Positions 1 through 12,084 of a stretch of 64,000 nucleotides of DNA are shown in pieces. The translations under genes were made by a program, and so were the position numbers. Each line of letters begins with the position of its first letter. Positions within the stretch are counted from its first letter, which is position 1. Under the pieces are notes generated by a model. The model searched no databases, had not been told where the DNA came from, and saw only the letters and a program-made list of their open reading frames with translations. Source of the stretch: Adenophora triphylla var. japonica (lineage: Eukaryota; Streptophyta; Magnoliopsida; Asterales; Campanulaceae); the NCBI GenBank assembly GCA_022495995.1, contig JAFEMH010006987.1, forward strand, positions 16,001 to 80,000. The letters run 5' to 3'.

Positions 1-290
1 CCGCCATCGCCGACCACCACTGCCACTCTTGGAACCGTCTCCCTCTCACCGCTTTTCCTTCGCCGCCACTCCTTCATCATCTCCGGCGACGACAACGGTA
101 GATCTGGGTAGATCTTGTGTGTGTGCGTGTAGATCTGGGATTTCTTATTCTCTCCCTCGTCTCCGACGTCGGCAACCGTCTCCCTCTCACTGTTCTCTAC
201 TCGTCTCTCCGGCCACCACTGCTACTACTCGTCTCTCTCTACTCGTCTCTCCGGTATAGATTCGTGTATAACTAGACTTATTTGAACAAA
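1..290. other. C/T-rich low-complexity stretch
   Basis: Rich in CGCC, CCACCACT and TCTCTCC words, with short open frames dominated by Ser, Pro and Arg. Similar compositional islands, in the other orientation, lie at about 8640-8990 and 30400-30800, each inside transposon-like DNA. I see no conserved domain and no splice-supported gene. It may be the inner edge of a DNA transposon cut by the left side of the window. Confidence 0.35.
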
Positions 291-566
291 ATGGGCTTTA
301 TGGGATGAGTTTGAGATGTCACGGGTCGATTCATAGTCTGAATACCAAATCTCATTTACTTAATAATGTTATAAACTTTCTCAAATGGAAGTGTATAATT
401 TTAATTGAGATAATCTTTTTGGTATATAGTTTCAAACATGACGGATGGAGTATTATAAATTTGTACGTTCTAGCGATGGGTTCATCTCATTTTTTGAAGC
501 ATGGTGACGGTGGTTTGGTGGATGGATGGTGGTGGTGATGGATGGTTGTGGTGAATGGTGGTGTGT

Positions 567-700
567 AAAGGGACTGATTTGAGAATAAAATATGTTAAGG
601 GACTGATTTGATAATAATAGAACTTAAAGGACTGATTTGACAATAATAGAACTTAAGGGACTGATTTGACAATAATAGAATTTAAGGGACTGATTTAAAA
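567..700. repeat. ~31-bp tandem repeat
   Basis: About four imperfect copies of a unit containing AAGGGACTGATTTGA followed by an AATAATAGAACTT-like tail. The reverse complement of the same word (CAGTCCCTTAACTT) recurs at about 8218-8340, so the two stretches are related inverted pieces. No coding potential. Confidence 0.75.
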
Positions 701-710
701 ATATTTACAA

Positions 711-711
<1 letters not shown>

Positions 712-792
<81 letters not shown>
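712..792. repeat. (TA)n microsatellite
   Basis: An almost uninterrupted run of TA dinucleotides of about 80 bp, directly left of CACTA-type subterminal repeats. It may mask the left boundary of that element. Confidence 0.95.
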
Positions 793-793
<1 letters not shown>

Positions 794-799
794 CTTTTT

Positions 800-1126
800 T
801 TGAATAAAAAATATCAAATTAGCGACGGAAATATCCGTGGGTAATTTGGTATATCAAAAATAAAAAATATTAAAAAAAGAAAATTTAAAAAAATTTATAA
901 AATTGTGAAAATATGTAATAAATTTTAGCGACGGATTTTAAACAATAACGACGGATTATTCCATCGCAAAATAGCATAAATTCGTCGTCCCAACCATGTT
1001 ATTAGCGACGAGGGTTTTAGCGAGGGAAAAATCCGTCGGTAATCCGTCGGTAAATTGTTTTAGCGACGAAAATTTGACTTTTCGCGACAGATTTTTCCGT
1101 CGCTAAAACTTGTTTTTCTTGTAGTG
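800..1126 (+). mobile_element. CACTA transposon, right-end fragment
   Basis: Contains several copies of the subterminal word AGCGACGGA and its complement TCCGTCGCT, and ends in ...TTTTTCTTGTAGTG at 1126. Its reverse complement, CACTACAAGAAAAACAAG, is a classical CACTA (En/Spm) terminus. No matching left terminus and no transposase lie between the microsatellite and this end, so this is a remnant or a non-autonomous derivative. Family assignment comes from the terminus plus the dense subterminal repeats. Confidence 0.75.
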
Positions 1127-2175
1127 TATATGCTATTGTCCGTCCCTCTTATATTATATACTTTTATTTTTTAAAAATTCTTAACTTTTTAAATATATTT
1201 TTTTGTAAAAAAAATTCCTTACTAACCAACATCTCAAATAGTTTTCTTTATCAAAAAAAATAAATAAAATAAATATATATTCTATTATCCGTCCCTCTTC
1301 TATTATATACTTTTATTTTTTTAAAATTCTTAACTTTCTTTATATAAATTTTTGTAAAAAAATTAACTACTAACCAACATCTCAAATAGTTTTCTTTATC
1401 CAAAAAAATATACAAAATAAAAAAAGTATATATGTTATTGTCCGTCCCTCTTCTCTTATACACTTTTATTTCTTTAAAAATTTATTACTTTTTTTATATA
1501 ACTTTTTGTAAAAAATTTCACTACTAATTAACATCTCAAATAGTTTTATTTATCCAAAAAGGAATATAAAAAAAATAAAAAAGTATATATGCTATTGTCC
1601 GTCTCACTTTTATTATATATTTTTATTTCTTTAAAACTTCATAATTTTTTATATAACTTTTTGTAAAAAATTTCACTGCTAACAAACATCTCAAATAGTT
1701 TTATTTATATAAAAAGAATATAAAAAAATTAAAAAAGTATATATGATATTGTTCATCCCTCTTCTATTATATACTTTTATCTATTTAAAAATTCTTAACT
1801 TTATTTATATAACTTTTTGTAAAAAATTACACTAATAACCAACATCTCAAATAGTTTTATTTATCACAAATAAAATATAAAAAATTTGAAAAGTATATAT
1901 GCTATTGTCCGTCCCGCTTCTATTATATACTTTTATTTCTTTAAAAACTCTTAAACTTTTTGTAAAAATTTCACTAATAACCAACATCTCAAATAGTTTT
2001 ATTTATCCAAAAAAAATTAAAAAAAATTATATATGCTATTGTCCGTCCCTCTTCTATTATATACTTTTATTTCTTTAAAAATTCTTAACTTTTGTTATAT
2101 AACTCTTTGTAAAAAAATTCACTACTAACCAACATCTTAAATAGTTTTCTTTATCAAAAAAAAAATATAAAACTT
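1127..2175. repeat. ~150-bp AT-rich tandem array, short copy
   Basis: About seven head-to-tail units, each opening with a variant of CTATTGTCCGTCCCTCTT and containing the words TTATATACTTTTATTT, ACCAACATCTCAAATAG and TTTATTTATCC. The array starts directly at the CACTA terminus and continues to about 2175, followed by a related degenerate tail to 2379. The same unit forms a longer array at 10.14-13.70 kb. No gene is seen here; short ORFs across it are repeat translations. Confidence 0.9.
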
Positions 2176-2379
2176 TTATGTATGACTTTTTGAGAAAAAA
2201 ACCCTTTTTTCCTTTTTCTTTTTTGCATAAATTATTTTTTAACCAAAATTCTATATATTATACTATCATTTGGTTAGGTAATTTCTAAACAAAACTTTTA
2301 TATATAACTTTTTGAGAAAAAAAAATTCTTACAAAAAAAAGGCAAAAATATTTATCTCTATTAAAAAAAAATACTCATA

Positions 2380-2905
2380 GTGAAGGATATTGTCCGTCCT
2401 ACATTTCTTTATAATACTCTCATTTGTTTGGTAAAAATATGTAATTTAATTACTGACAGATTTTATCCGTCGGTAATAATATGTAATTTATTTACTGAGA
2501 GATTTAATCCATCGGTAAGAATGTGTAATTTATTTACCGACAGATGTAAAAAAATCCGTTGCTATTCCGTCGCAATTCCGTCGCAACCCTAAAATATAAA
2601 TTTAATAATTATTTTAAATATTGAGCAACGATTCAAATACGTCGGTAACAATATCCATCGCTATTCCGTCATAAATCTGTCGGTAAAAAAGTGCGCAAAG
2701 TTTTGGCGCCAAAATGGTGACGGATTAGAGATGGAATGGAATCCGTCGACATATCCGTCACTAAATCCGTCGGTAATCTCATCCTAATTTCGTGTTTTGT
2801 TTTTCACTCTAGGTCGTTGCTATTTCGTTGATAATCCGTCGCTAATAGTGACGAATTTATTTCCGTCGCTAATTTTCGTCAGTATCTGCCTGTTTTCTTA
2901 TAGTG
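2380..2905 (+). mobile_element. CACTA right-end region, copy 1
   Basis: Dense CCGTCGGTAA / TCCGTCGCTA subterminal words and a terminus ...CCTGTTTTCTTATAGTG at 2905, the reverse complement of CACTATAAGAAAACAGG. A near copy lies at 13921-14437. In both copies the DNA just right of the terminus is the same transposase remnant, so element end and flank were duplicated together. Confidence 0.75.
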
Positions 2906-3059
2906 TTATATATTTAGGAAATTTTAATAAATGTACATATTTTATCAATAACCCATAAGAGGTAGAAAATATATTTTACTACAAACTTATAACTTATTGT
3001 TCAAAATTAAAATATAATCAACCAAATTAACATACGATCACATAAAACTAAATTAATTA

Positions 3060-4200
3060 GTTGGAAATGGAATTTGAATGAGTGTCGATGATAAGGAATG
3101 AAAAGCCACAAGGTCATCAAGAGATGTTATGCCCTTAGCACTTAACACTGTAAAGGATCAATTAAGCATGGTTGTTTTAGAGGAAACCATATACGATGCC
3201 CCATAAAATAAACCTTTTCATTATATAGCTCAACTAGAGGTTACTTCATCCTTACAAATCGGACATGAATTATAACCATCAGTGCTCCAACCTGAAGTAA
3301 TAAAGAAACTATGGAAATAATGTATAGTCCCCAAAAGCATGTCCCGCAAGGTAAATTGTGTGTCATAATACTTATCAAAAGTGCATTCATATCTCCTAAT
3401 GGATTGAATCCGCCAGTAGCAATCCCTAACCTTAAATTTCGAGGATTTGATGCAAAACCAGGGTAGGCAACATCAAATGACTTCCACGCATCTCCAACTG
3501 CAAGATACCTCAAAACATATGGTTCACCCTCTCTTTCTTTTTCCATCTCATGTCTTTTGTTGTGTGTGAAGACATGCATAACTGCTGCAATGTTTGTGTA
3601 GATGGAAGTAAAACATTGCCATGTATGGAACTCTCGCCTTCCTGTAACTAGAACTAGGTTTGTATCTTAGGTAATCACAAGGCATGAATCCAAAACCTCA
3701 TATTCCTTATAATATAATACACAATCATTTGGACATGAATACATTTTTCTATAACAATCTCCCAATCCCTTAATACCTTTAACGCTCTGTATCTATTATG
3801 AGGTAATGTATTTTCGTGGGGAAGCATACACCGCATCATATCAACTAAATCATCCAACTGACAATTGGCGATACGAGATATAACTCTTAAATGCAGTAAC
3901 TCTACAATGGTAGTAATTAAGTGAAGAAAATTGTGTGCAACCTGTTTAGAACTCTAGTAAGGCTTATTGCAGCTGGAGTTCTTCATAGTCTGATATATCT
4001 TGAATTTGAGTATCCTTTAGGCCCTTGTAAAAAATATTGTGATGCATTGCTGCAAATGGATATGCAATATTCATTAGGCCCTTTTCTTGGTCATTTAGAT
4101 CAAAATATTGCTGCTCATGCGAGTGAGATTGCAATGACATCGAAGCAGCATCGTAACGTTCACCATGAAGAGTCCACGTTTTATAATATTGTATAATCAC
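3060..4200 (-). pseudogene. decayed CACTA TNP2 transposase
   Basis: Reading the minus strand in several frames gives pieces in the order expected for a TNP2 (Transposase_21) protein. Near 4160 is YKTWTLHGERY, as in the N-terminal transposase-associated part. Near 3675-3857 is LPHNRYRALKVLRDW followed by a broken Cys-rich piece. At 3400-3480 is PRNLRLGIATGGFNP. Near 3260-3330 is LLGTIHYFHxxFxxSGWST and a CPICKDE-like motif, and near 3190 is MGHRIWFP. Frameshifts and stops separate the pieces, so it cannot make protein. It lies outside the CACTA end at 2905 and looks like an older element into which that one inserted. A partial second copy is at 14600-14966. Confidence 0.8.
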
Positions 4201-4510
4201 CTTCTACAACAAGTGAGATTCTACATCATAGATATATTGAAAGTGGTAGTATTGCAGTTAAGGCACAACCATGGGATCATGCCTAACAATTATGTGATAT
4301 TCCAAACTCAAGAAAGCTATCAATCCCAGCTATATGTTCCCTAGAAATGTTTTTTGAAAGATGCATCCAAATTTTATCAATTAAAAGAGAGAGAGATAAT
4401 CTAATACGAAAAAATGAGAAAAAAAGATTAATGATATAAAGCTAATGATGAAAAACAAACGCAATGGAGATTTAGTGTATGGATATAAAAATGGTGTATT
4501 CTGAGAGATA
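4201..4510. other. no recognisable feature
   Basis: AT-rich DNA between the transposase remnant and the next element. I see no conserved reading frame, repeat array or terminus in it. Confidence 0.5.
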
Positions 4511-4813
4511 CTTTATATACTATGATCTATTTTTGGTGACAAAATAAAAAAAAAATTGTCACCTAAAGGAAATATTCTCACATCATTTGTAATGAAGATT
4601 TTGATGTAACTATAATGATCAGCTTTATATATGATACAACTATACATAGTTGCTTTCTCAAGAACTATTTGGTTTACGTGCCATAATTATTTAATGACAA
4701 ATCAAATGGTTAATGAAGATATTTAAGGTGACCATAACTTAATTTGTAACCTTAAATAAATTATCTAAGGTGACTAGCGATTGTCGCTACAAAATTATCA
4801 ATTTTATATAATA

Positions 4814-5070
4814 CTTCATCCGTTCCATCCAAAAAAACACAAATTTCTATTTTTGGTGTCCTATTTAAAAAGCCACACTCAGACTTTTTAATACTTCATT
4901 ATTCATGGGACCCACTTGTAATACTCACAATAACAATATACTTACTATTCTCTACCCCACATTCTCTCTCCCACCTCACTTTTTATACTCACAACACTTA
5001 CTACACCATATACTCTTCTTAATTCTAATGCAAGGCCTATTTTGTGCCTTTTCGAATGAGAAGAAGGGGG
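4814..5070. mobile_element. degenerate Stowaway-like MITE
   Basis: Starts CTTCATCCGTTCC after a TA and ends near GAAGAAGGGGG before TA, a decayed version of the CTCCCTCCGTCCC terminal repeat. The interior shares TTCTCTCTCCCAC and ACTCACAACACTTAC words with the better MITEs at 10862, 11807 and 13135. Confidence 0.6.
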
Positions 5071-5268
5071 TATATATTTTATTTAGAACTGAAAACTATA
5101 AATAAAAAATCTCAAATGGTACGTATCTTGGATAAAGCGTAGGCATGACTACAATAATCCTACAACATTTTTGACAGGAGCAACACTATTTTATGTAAAA
5201 TTATTGAGATAGCAACTTTTTAAGAGACGGAACTTTAGGAGAACCAACTGTTTGTCGAGTAGGTCTCC

Positions 5269-5676
5269 GGAGAAACGCGTTTCTCCATAAGTTATGGAGA
5301 AATGTGTTTTTCCAAAATTTTGGATATCCTTTCTCTTAATTTACGGATATACTTTTTAGTGATTTACGGATATATATACTTGGTCAATACAAAATTTCTG
5401 GATATCCTTTCAAAAAGGTTCTGGATATCCTTTCAAAAGGTTTTGGATATCCTTTCAAAAGGTTCTGGATATCCTTTCAAAAAATCTGGATATCCTTTCA
5501 AAAATTCTGGATATCCATTCAAAAGGTTATGGATATCTAGAAACCCGTTTCTGGATATCCTTTCAAGGCCCTGGGTCAAGGTCATGGCCAATACAAAATT
5601 TCTGGATATCATTTCAAAAGGTTCTGGATATCCAAAAACCCGTTTCTCCATAACTTATGGAGAAACGCGTTTCTCC
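5269..5676. mobile_element. fold-back element with minisatellite core
   Basis: Bounded by inverted repeats of about 45 bp (GGAGAAACGCGTTTCTCC then ATAAGTTATGGAGAAA at the left; the complement at the right, ending 5676). Each arm is itself palindromic. The core, about 5325-5640, is a minisatellite of 21-23-bp units around TGGATATCCTTTCAAAAGGT, about nine copies, which creates artificial open frames on both strands. No transposase and no clear target duplication. Confidence 0.7.
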
Positions 5677-5793
5677 CTAGATTTTGGCATGTTTGTCACC
5701 TTTGGTTAACATGACTACATTGTTGGTTGCCAAAGATCTAGTCACCAAAGTAATCCTTTTGCGACTAAGGCATAATTGGTCATATAAAGTTTA

Positions 5794-7176
5794 GGGCAAA
5801 TTGCATTTTAGTTACCTGAGTTTGTCAATATGTTTCAATTGTTTATCAAATTTACATTTGTTACAAGTTGGTTAATAAGTTTTTCTTTTTGTTGCAATCA
5901 TGTGTAATTTTGGACCACCCGTTAAAAATCTAACGAATAGTATAACATTTGCCGCTCATGTGAGTTAAATAAGGGGCATTTTGGTCTTTTCCTTGAAATG
6001 AGACTTACAACCACCACTCCATCACCACCGCCACAATACACCATGCTTAATCACCACCACGGTCACTCTCAACCAACTCAACCATTTTGAACTCATCATT
6101 TATACACAAAAACCATCTTGAACAAAATTCACAAAAAAAAGGACATAGAAATTGGGGGAAAGAGACCCACTTTCTAGTGATAGGATCACAAACATAGTAA
6201 ATGAAAGGACCAAGTAAACAGATTAACAATAAGCCATTACTGGAACCAAGAACCTTGTACTGGTCTGATTGTTGTTGTTCCTCAAATGTGGAAAGAAACA
6301 AGACAGAGAAATTGTGGGAATTGTAAATATCAGGTCGGATACGGTCGATTACATACGTGAAATTGGTGACATAAATGTAGCAATAAAGGATTCGGAAAGA
6401 TTGGATGCGGCGTTTCGTCGGCGGGAAAAGAAAGAGCGAGAAAATGATGGGTGAGAAATGAGTGATAGACGGTGTTTGGAAACACATTTGAATCTCGAAA
6501 ATTGATTTGACCGACAATCGAACGATGATTTCAAGCAAGAGTGTGTTGGGGAGATATTTCAGGTCGTAAGTTGATTTATCTAGATCAATATCTGGTTGGG
6601 GGATGGTGTTCATCGTGATTAGAGTGGTGGTGGAGTTTACCGTGTGGTGGTCGGAGTGAGGTTGAGAGTGGCTAAGGCGTTTATTGGTGGTTGCGACTAA
6701 ATTGGAGACGTCGTTAATGTGTTTGTTGAGATGTAGGATTAGCTGGCGTCTGTAGTTGTGGTGACTGCTGCTGCTGCCCCTGTCATCGTCTTTTTCTTCT
6801 TCCATGCCCGGTGGGAAGACGGTCCAATTGGGGGCGACAGAGGAAGGGGAGAGATTTGGAGAAATCTAAAAAAACAATAATTCGTTAATTAGAAGATAAT
6901 TTTAATTTGATGGATATATTTTTTTTAGCTCTAGGTAGAATATTTAATATTTTAACGGGCTAAATCGCCACCCAATGGAAAAGACCAAAATACCCATTTA
7001 AGTAACTCACGTGAGGGGCACATGTTATAATATTCGTTAGATCTTTAACGGTTCATCCAAAATTACACCTGATTGCAAGGAAAAGACAAACTCAATAACC
7101 AACTTGTAACAAATGTAAATTCGATAAATAATTGAAATATATTGACAAACTAAGGTAACTAAAATGCAATTTGCCC
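5794..7176. mobile_element. Mutator-like element (Pack-MULE type), 1.38 kb
   Basis: Long terminal inverted repeats of about 200 bp (5794-5992 and 6976-7176) begin GGGCAAATTGCATTTTAG and are imperfectly complementary. They are flanked by 9-bp direct repeats, TAAAGTTTA (5785-5793) and TAAAGTGTA (7177-7185), with one mismatch. Long TIRs and a 9-bp target duplication are the Mutator signature. There is no MURA transposase; the interior holds a fragment of an F-box gene on the minus strand. This is the structure of a Pack-MULE, a non-autonomous element carrying host gene sequence. Confidence 0.85.
6047..6805 (-). pseudogene. F-box protein fragment captured in the MULE
   Basis: The main minus-strand frame starts MEEEKDDDRGSSSSHHNYRR and contains the F-box opening YLPNTLLLEIIVRLSVKSIF at about residues 84-103. 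The expected next part, FKCVSKHRLSLISHPSFS, is in another frame (6349-6534). The original frame resumes with YKVLGSSNGLLL and YVCDPITRKWVSFPQ, typical of plant F-box-associated domains. One or two frameshifts therefore break the gene. Plant F-box proteins usually exceed 350 residues, so this is a partial copy ending inside the right-hand beta-propeller-like region. Family proteins act as substrate adaptors of SCF ubiquitin ligases; function here is unlikely unless the frame is restored by splicing. Confidence 0.7.
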
Positions 7177-7608
7177 TAAAGTGTATGCAAGTTGACTAAT
7201 GGTTTTGTCGCTATTTCTTGGTCACCAAAAGTTCTCTTTTTTTTTTATGAAACAAAAGTTTCTTAACGAAAAAAATCCCTTTATTGCAAAATATTTATTT
7301 TTAAGGCTATTACTGGGTTGATTGTCAAAGATAGAATCACCAAAAAGCATTCCTTAGGTGACAAGGTTGTAATAATCATGCAAAGTTAATGCAAGGTGAC
7401 CAATTTGTTAGTCGCCAAAGGGTTGGTGGCAAAAGTTGTCCTAAGGCTAAGAATTAGTCGCATAAAGCTTTTGTAAGGTGACAAGTACATTGTTTGCCAG
7501 AGATGGTTGCAAAAAAGTTTTTTCTAGTATTATCATTTTGTCACCTAAAGTCATTTTATGACAATATAATTTGTCACCTTAGATTGGTTGCCAAAAATAC
7601 TTTTTATA

Positions 7609-8215
7609 GTAGTATATATCCACAAAGCTCTTTGGGCGGCATGCCAAAATAGCCTCAGTTTGTATGAAATTTAAGACCCCAAAAATCACCATTTTTTGGT
7701 AAAAGTCAATTGATATTTCTCTTTGTCTTAAGGTCGTGTCTTGGTACCAATTCAAATCATTTAGAAATATTTTTAATGGAAAAGTATGTCACGTAATAAT
7801 TATGAATCATGTACATAATAAGGAATAAAATAAAAAGTTTTATATTCAAACAATGATAAATATATTAATTTCAATAATATATAATAGAGACTCAAAATCC
7901 TACACATTAAACCCCTCACAAGGATCATAAAGTGTCTTTCAAAATAGTCTTACGTAGGAAATGTTAAGACACTCTTAGTGTGATTCTATTTAGAATTACA
8001 TTTTTGCCACCAATAATTCAAGTGAAACGATATGTAATCTTAATGTGGTTTGTTATCTCTCTCATGATTAATATTGAGATCCCTTTTGAATCTTGAATTA
8101 GGCAAACTATCACAGTCAGTGACTATTTGACCATTCACACTTTGTTTACTATGTAGGTGTTACACCTTAATAACCTATATAGTTTTCTAATTTAATAGTA
8201 AGTATTGTCAATTTA
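7609..8215. other. no recognisable feature
   Basis: AT-rich DNA right of the GGTGAC element. No reading frame, repeat or transposon end that I could support. Confidence 0.4.
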
Positions 8216-8217
8216 AT

Positions 8218-9010
8218 TCAGTCCCTTAACTTTTTTTATTCTCAAATCAATCCCTTAACTTTTATTAATCTTAAATTAGTCCTTGATATATAACAGTTAC
8301 ACTTTACTCCCCTATACTTCTTTTATACTCAATCAGTCCTTAGATATCCTTTCATTTCAACTTTGATCACTTAACAAATCACATCTGTCATCACCATCAC
8401 ACCAATATAATGAACAAAGTCCAAAAAAATAAATTCCAACCAAGAAAATGAAATCAAATTTCAATTGAGAAAATTAAACCAAATTCCATCAAGAAAATTA
8501 ACACATAACCTCTACAGATTCAAAAATTTACACAATATTTTCAAGTACGAACAAATTATAAAATTATCAAAAATAATAATATTACAACTGAAAATGTTAA
8601 AAATCACAAAAGATTCAAATAAGAATATTGAACCAAAGTCGGAGATCTACAACCCAAGGAGAAAGAGACGATGTTGACTAGAGCGATCGACGCCGGTGAT
8701 GGAGGAAGCATAAGCGGCGAAAATGGAGTTACCAACGCCGGAGATGGAGGAAGCTTGAGTGGCGGAAATGGAGGGGAGAGGGGGTGACGGAGATGGCAGT
8801 GAAGGGGAGAGAATGAGGGAGATGAGGGGGTGATTGAGAGAGAATGAGGGAGGCGGCGATGATGGCAGTGAAAGGGAAAGGGGGCGATGGTGATGGAGTA
8901 AAGGGGAGAGGGGGGCGACGGTGAGGCAATGAAGGGGAGAGAATGAGGGAGACTCTGATTGAGAGAGAATGAGGGAGGCACCTAGAATGAGAGGTAAAGA
9001 ATCAAATGTG
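8218..9010. repeat. repeat-derived block with GA-rich island
   Basis: 8218-8340 carries inverted relatives of the AAGGGACTGATTTGA tandem repeat at 567-700. 8640-8990 is a purine-rich low-complexity island (GGAGATGGAGG, GAGAGAATGAGGG) whose complement reads as artificial Ser/Pro-rich frames. Similar islands at 1-290 and about 30400-30800 suggest a shared transposon origin. Confidence 0.5.
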
Positions 9011-10140
9011 GTAGGGTTTTGTTAGGATGAATTTGGATCATTGGATGTGTGTGATTAATGGTCAAGATTGATTTAAAAGCAATCCATGTGAAATTAGAAA
9101 GCCAATCAAAGGAATTGTATTTGTGTTTTTGTTGGATGAATTTGGACCATTGAATTCATTTATATTTGATGTATTTAATGGTAAATATGTTGCTTGGGGT
9201 AGTGATACATGAGAATATATGTGTTCTAAAGATTTATTGTCACCTCTTATGTTTATTTGTTTATCACAGAAATCTATTAAAGACCATAGTAATTAGTAAA
9301 AATAATTATTAATATACCTAATAATTGAATAATATATACTAAATAAAAATTATGATAATAATATAGAACAAAATACGTAAAACAACAAAATAAATTAAAC
9401 TTCTAAGAAATATTAATATACCTAAGCCTTGAATTTCACTCTAAATCCTAAAACAATAATGCCTAAAAATATAATTTATTGATAATAATAATTTAATAAT
9501 TTAAACTTCTAAGAAATATTAATATACCTAAGTAATAATTGATAGTAATAAATTATAAAAAAATAGTTATTAACAATAATAATAATTTAATCTTTAAAAG
9601 AAATATTAATAATGCTTATAACTGCATCCCAAATCTGATATACTTATACCCCAAATCTTAAACTCTAAATCATATACATATATGCCAAACCCTAAAAATA
9701 TGATTTATTGATAATAAGTAATAATTGACATTTTTCATCTTTCCTTAAATCATATTTCTACCCCTAAACCCTCATTTCTATATTATAATAATTAGTAAAA
9801 ATAATTTATAATAATAATAATTTAAAATATAAAATAATATTATATCATACACATAAAAAAAGTTAAGAATTTTTAAATAAAACAATTTTTAATATACCTA
9901 ATCCCTTAAATATATATCATATACTCATACGCCAGACACCATACCCTAAACCCTAAAACAAAATTCATATCCTATACCATATGCCCATACACCAGACACC
10001 AATACTTTATACCCCAAATCATATACTTCGTATCATATACACATATCATATACTCTAAATCATAACTCATATATATTTATACCATAAACCTTAACATATA
10101 CCCTAAAATATAACCCATACCCTATATTCTAAACCATAAC
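9011..10140. other. AT-rich degenerate repeat region
   Basis: Made of TAATAATA runs, AACTTCTAAGAAATATTAAT blocks followed by ATACCTAAGTAATAATTGA, and scattered CCCTAAA / CCTATACC words from about 9750. The same AACTTCTAAG... block immediately precedes the CCCTATA array at 31701, so this is a decayed relative of that region. No coding sequence. Confidence 0.55.
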
Positions 10141-10861
10141 ATATACTTTCATTCTTTAAAAAATTTTAACTTTTTTATATAACTTTTGGTAAAAAATTTC
10201 ACTACTAACATCTCAAATAGTTTTATTTATCCAAAAAAATTTTAAAAATTTAAAAAGTAAATGCTATTGTCATTCCCTCTTTTTTCTATTATATACTTTC
10301 ATTTCTTTAAAAAAAATTAACTTTTTTTATATAAATTTTTATAAAAAAATTCACTACTAACCAACATCTCAAATAGTTTTATTTATCCAAAAAAAAATTA
10401 AAAGTATATATGCTATTGTCCGTCCCACTTCTATTATATACTTTTTCTTTAAAAATTCTTAACTTTTTTTATATAAATTTTTATAAAAAAAATCACTACT
10501 AACTAACATCTCAAATAGTTTTATTTATCCAAAAAAAATAATTTTAAAAATTAAAAAAGTAAATTTTATTGTCCTTCCCTCTTTTTCTATTATATACTTT
10601 CATTTCTTTAAAAATTCTTAACTTTTTTATATAACTTTTTATAAAAAAAATCACTAATAACCAACATCTAAAATAGTTTTATTTATATAAAAAAAATATA
10701 AAAAAATTAAAAAAGTATATACCCTATTGTCCGTCCCTCTTCTATTATATACATTTTTTTTTTAATTCTTAACTTTTTTTGTATAACTTTTTGTAAAAAA
10801 CTTCAATACTAACCAACATCTCAAATAGTTCTATTTATCCTAAAAAAATTAAAAATATATA

Positions 10862-11159
10862 CTCCCTCCGTCCCAGAAAATCCGTCACTTTTTACCCAAA
10901 ATGGCGTCCCGTTTGAAGCGCCACCTTTCCTAAAATGGAAATATTTTATTAATATTCGATTATCCCACTAACTATTCCCTCCACTCATTCTCTCTCCTAA
11001 AACACTATTACACTCACAACACTTTTTAAATTTACTATTTCCTCCACTAATTCTCTCTCCTCTTTTCAAATTACACTCACAACATTTTTTCTTTCCACTT
11101 TTTTTCTTAATTTGCGTACCGAACCTAAAATGGTGACATATTTCTTGGGACGGAGGGAG
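10862..11159. mobile_element. Stowaway MITE
   Basis: 298 bp, starts CTCCCTCCGTCCCAGAAAAT and ends TTGGGACGGAGGGAG, flanked by TA on both sides. TIR sequence and TA target site are those of Stowaway (Tc1/mariner-type) MITEs. Inserted in the ~150-bp array. Confidence 0.92.
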
Positions 11160-11806
11160 TATATGCTATTGTCCGTCCCTCTTCTATTATATACTTTTAT
11201 TTCTTTAAAAATTCTTAATTTTTATATATAACTTTTTATAAAAAAATTCACTACTAACCAACATCTCAAACAGTTTTATTTATCCAAAAAAGTATAAAAA
11301 AAATTAAAAAAGTATATATGCTATTGTCCCTCCCTCTTATATTAAATACTTTTATTTTTTAAAAATTCTTAACTTTTTTATATAAATTTTTGTAAAAAAA
11401 AAATCACTACTAACCAACATTTCAAATAGTTTTCTTTATTCAAAAAAAATATAAAAAATTAAAAAAATCTAGATTCTATTGTCCGTCCCTCTTCTATTAT
11501 ATATTTTATTTTTTAAAAATTCTTAACTTTTTTAAATAATTTTTTGTAAAGAAATTCACTGCTAACCAACATTTCAAATAATTTTATTTATTCAAAAAAA
11601 AAAATTAAAAAAGTATATATGCTATTGTCCGTCCCCTCTTCTATTATATACTTTTATTTCTTTAAAAATTCATAACATTTTTTATATAACTTTTTGAAAA
11701 AAAAAATCACTACTAACCAACATCGCAAATAATTTTATTTATCCAAAAAAAATATAAAAAAAAATAAAAAAGTATATATGATATTGTCCTTCCCTCTTTT
11801 ATTATA

Positions 11807-12084
11807 CTCCCTCCGTCCCATTGGAAGCTTCACCTTTTGCCAAAACGGGTGTCCCGTTAAAAGCTTCACCTTTCCTAAAATGGCAAAAAATCTTTACTAA
11901 TCCACCCACTAATTCTCTCTCCTACTTTACTTTTATACTCACAACACCAATCAACTTTACTATTCACTCCACTCATTTTCTCTCCTATTTTACTTTTATA
12001 GTCACAACACTTTCTCCACTAATCTTTTTCCTTAATTTACGTGTCATGCTCAAAAGAGTGAATTTCTAAATGGGACAGAGGGAG
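11807..12084. mobile_element. Stowaway MITE
   Basis: 278 bp, starts CTCCCTCCGTCCCATTGG and ends GGGACAGAGGGAG with flanking TA. The interior matches the MITE at 13135-13411 (CCCACTAATTCTCTCTCC, ACTCACAACAC). Confidence 0.92.

Larger units (their letters stand above)
4511..7608. mobile_element. old CACTA-like element with GGTGAC subterminal repeats
   Basis: The left edge (TACTATGATCTATTTTTGG at about 4514) and right edge (complement of ATACTTTTTATAGTAGTA at about 7608) form imperfect terminal inverted repeats resembling CACTACTATAAAAAG. Inside both ends the words GGTGAC / GTCACC and TTGGTTGCCAAA recur, a typical CACTA subterminal pattern. No transposase is present. The element hosts a Stowaway-like MITE, a fold-back element and a Mutator-like element, so it is the oldest layer here. 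Exact ends are uncertain. Confidence 0.55.

Noticed and set aside
29..259. Small Ser-rich ORF at the left edge
   Set aside because: Low-complexity composition, no conserved motif, no splice support.
1127..2175. CRISPR-like array
   Set aside because: Units are head-to-tail satellites without distinct spacers, in plant nuclear DNA.
5302..5709. Protein-coding gene across the TGGATATCC repeat
   Set aside because: The frame follows the minisatellite and changes with unit length; both strands are open.
8604..8981. Ser/Pro-rich protein on the minus strand
   Set aside because: Low-complexity GA-rich DNA with two overlapping open frames and no domain.
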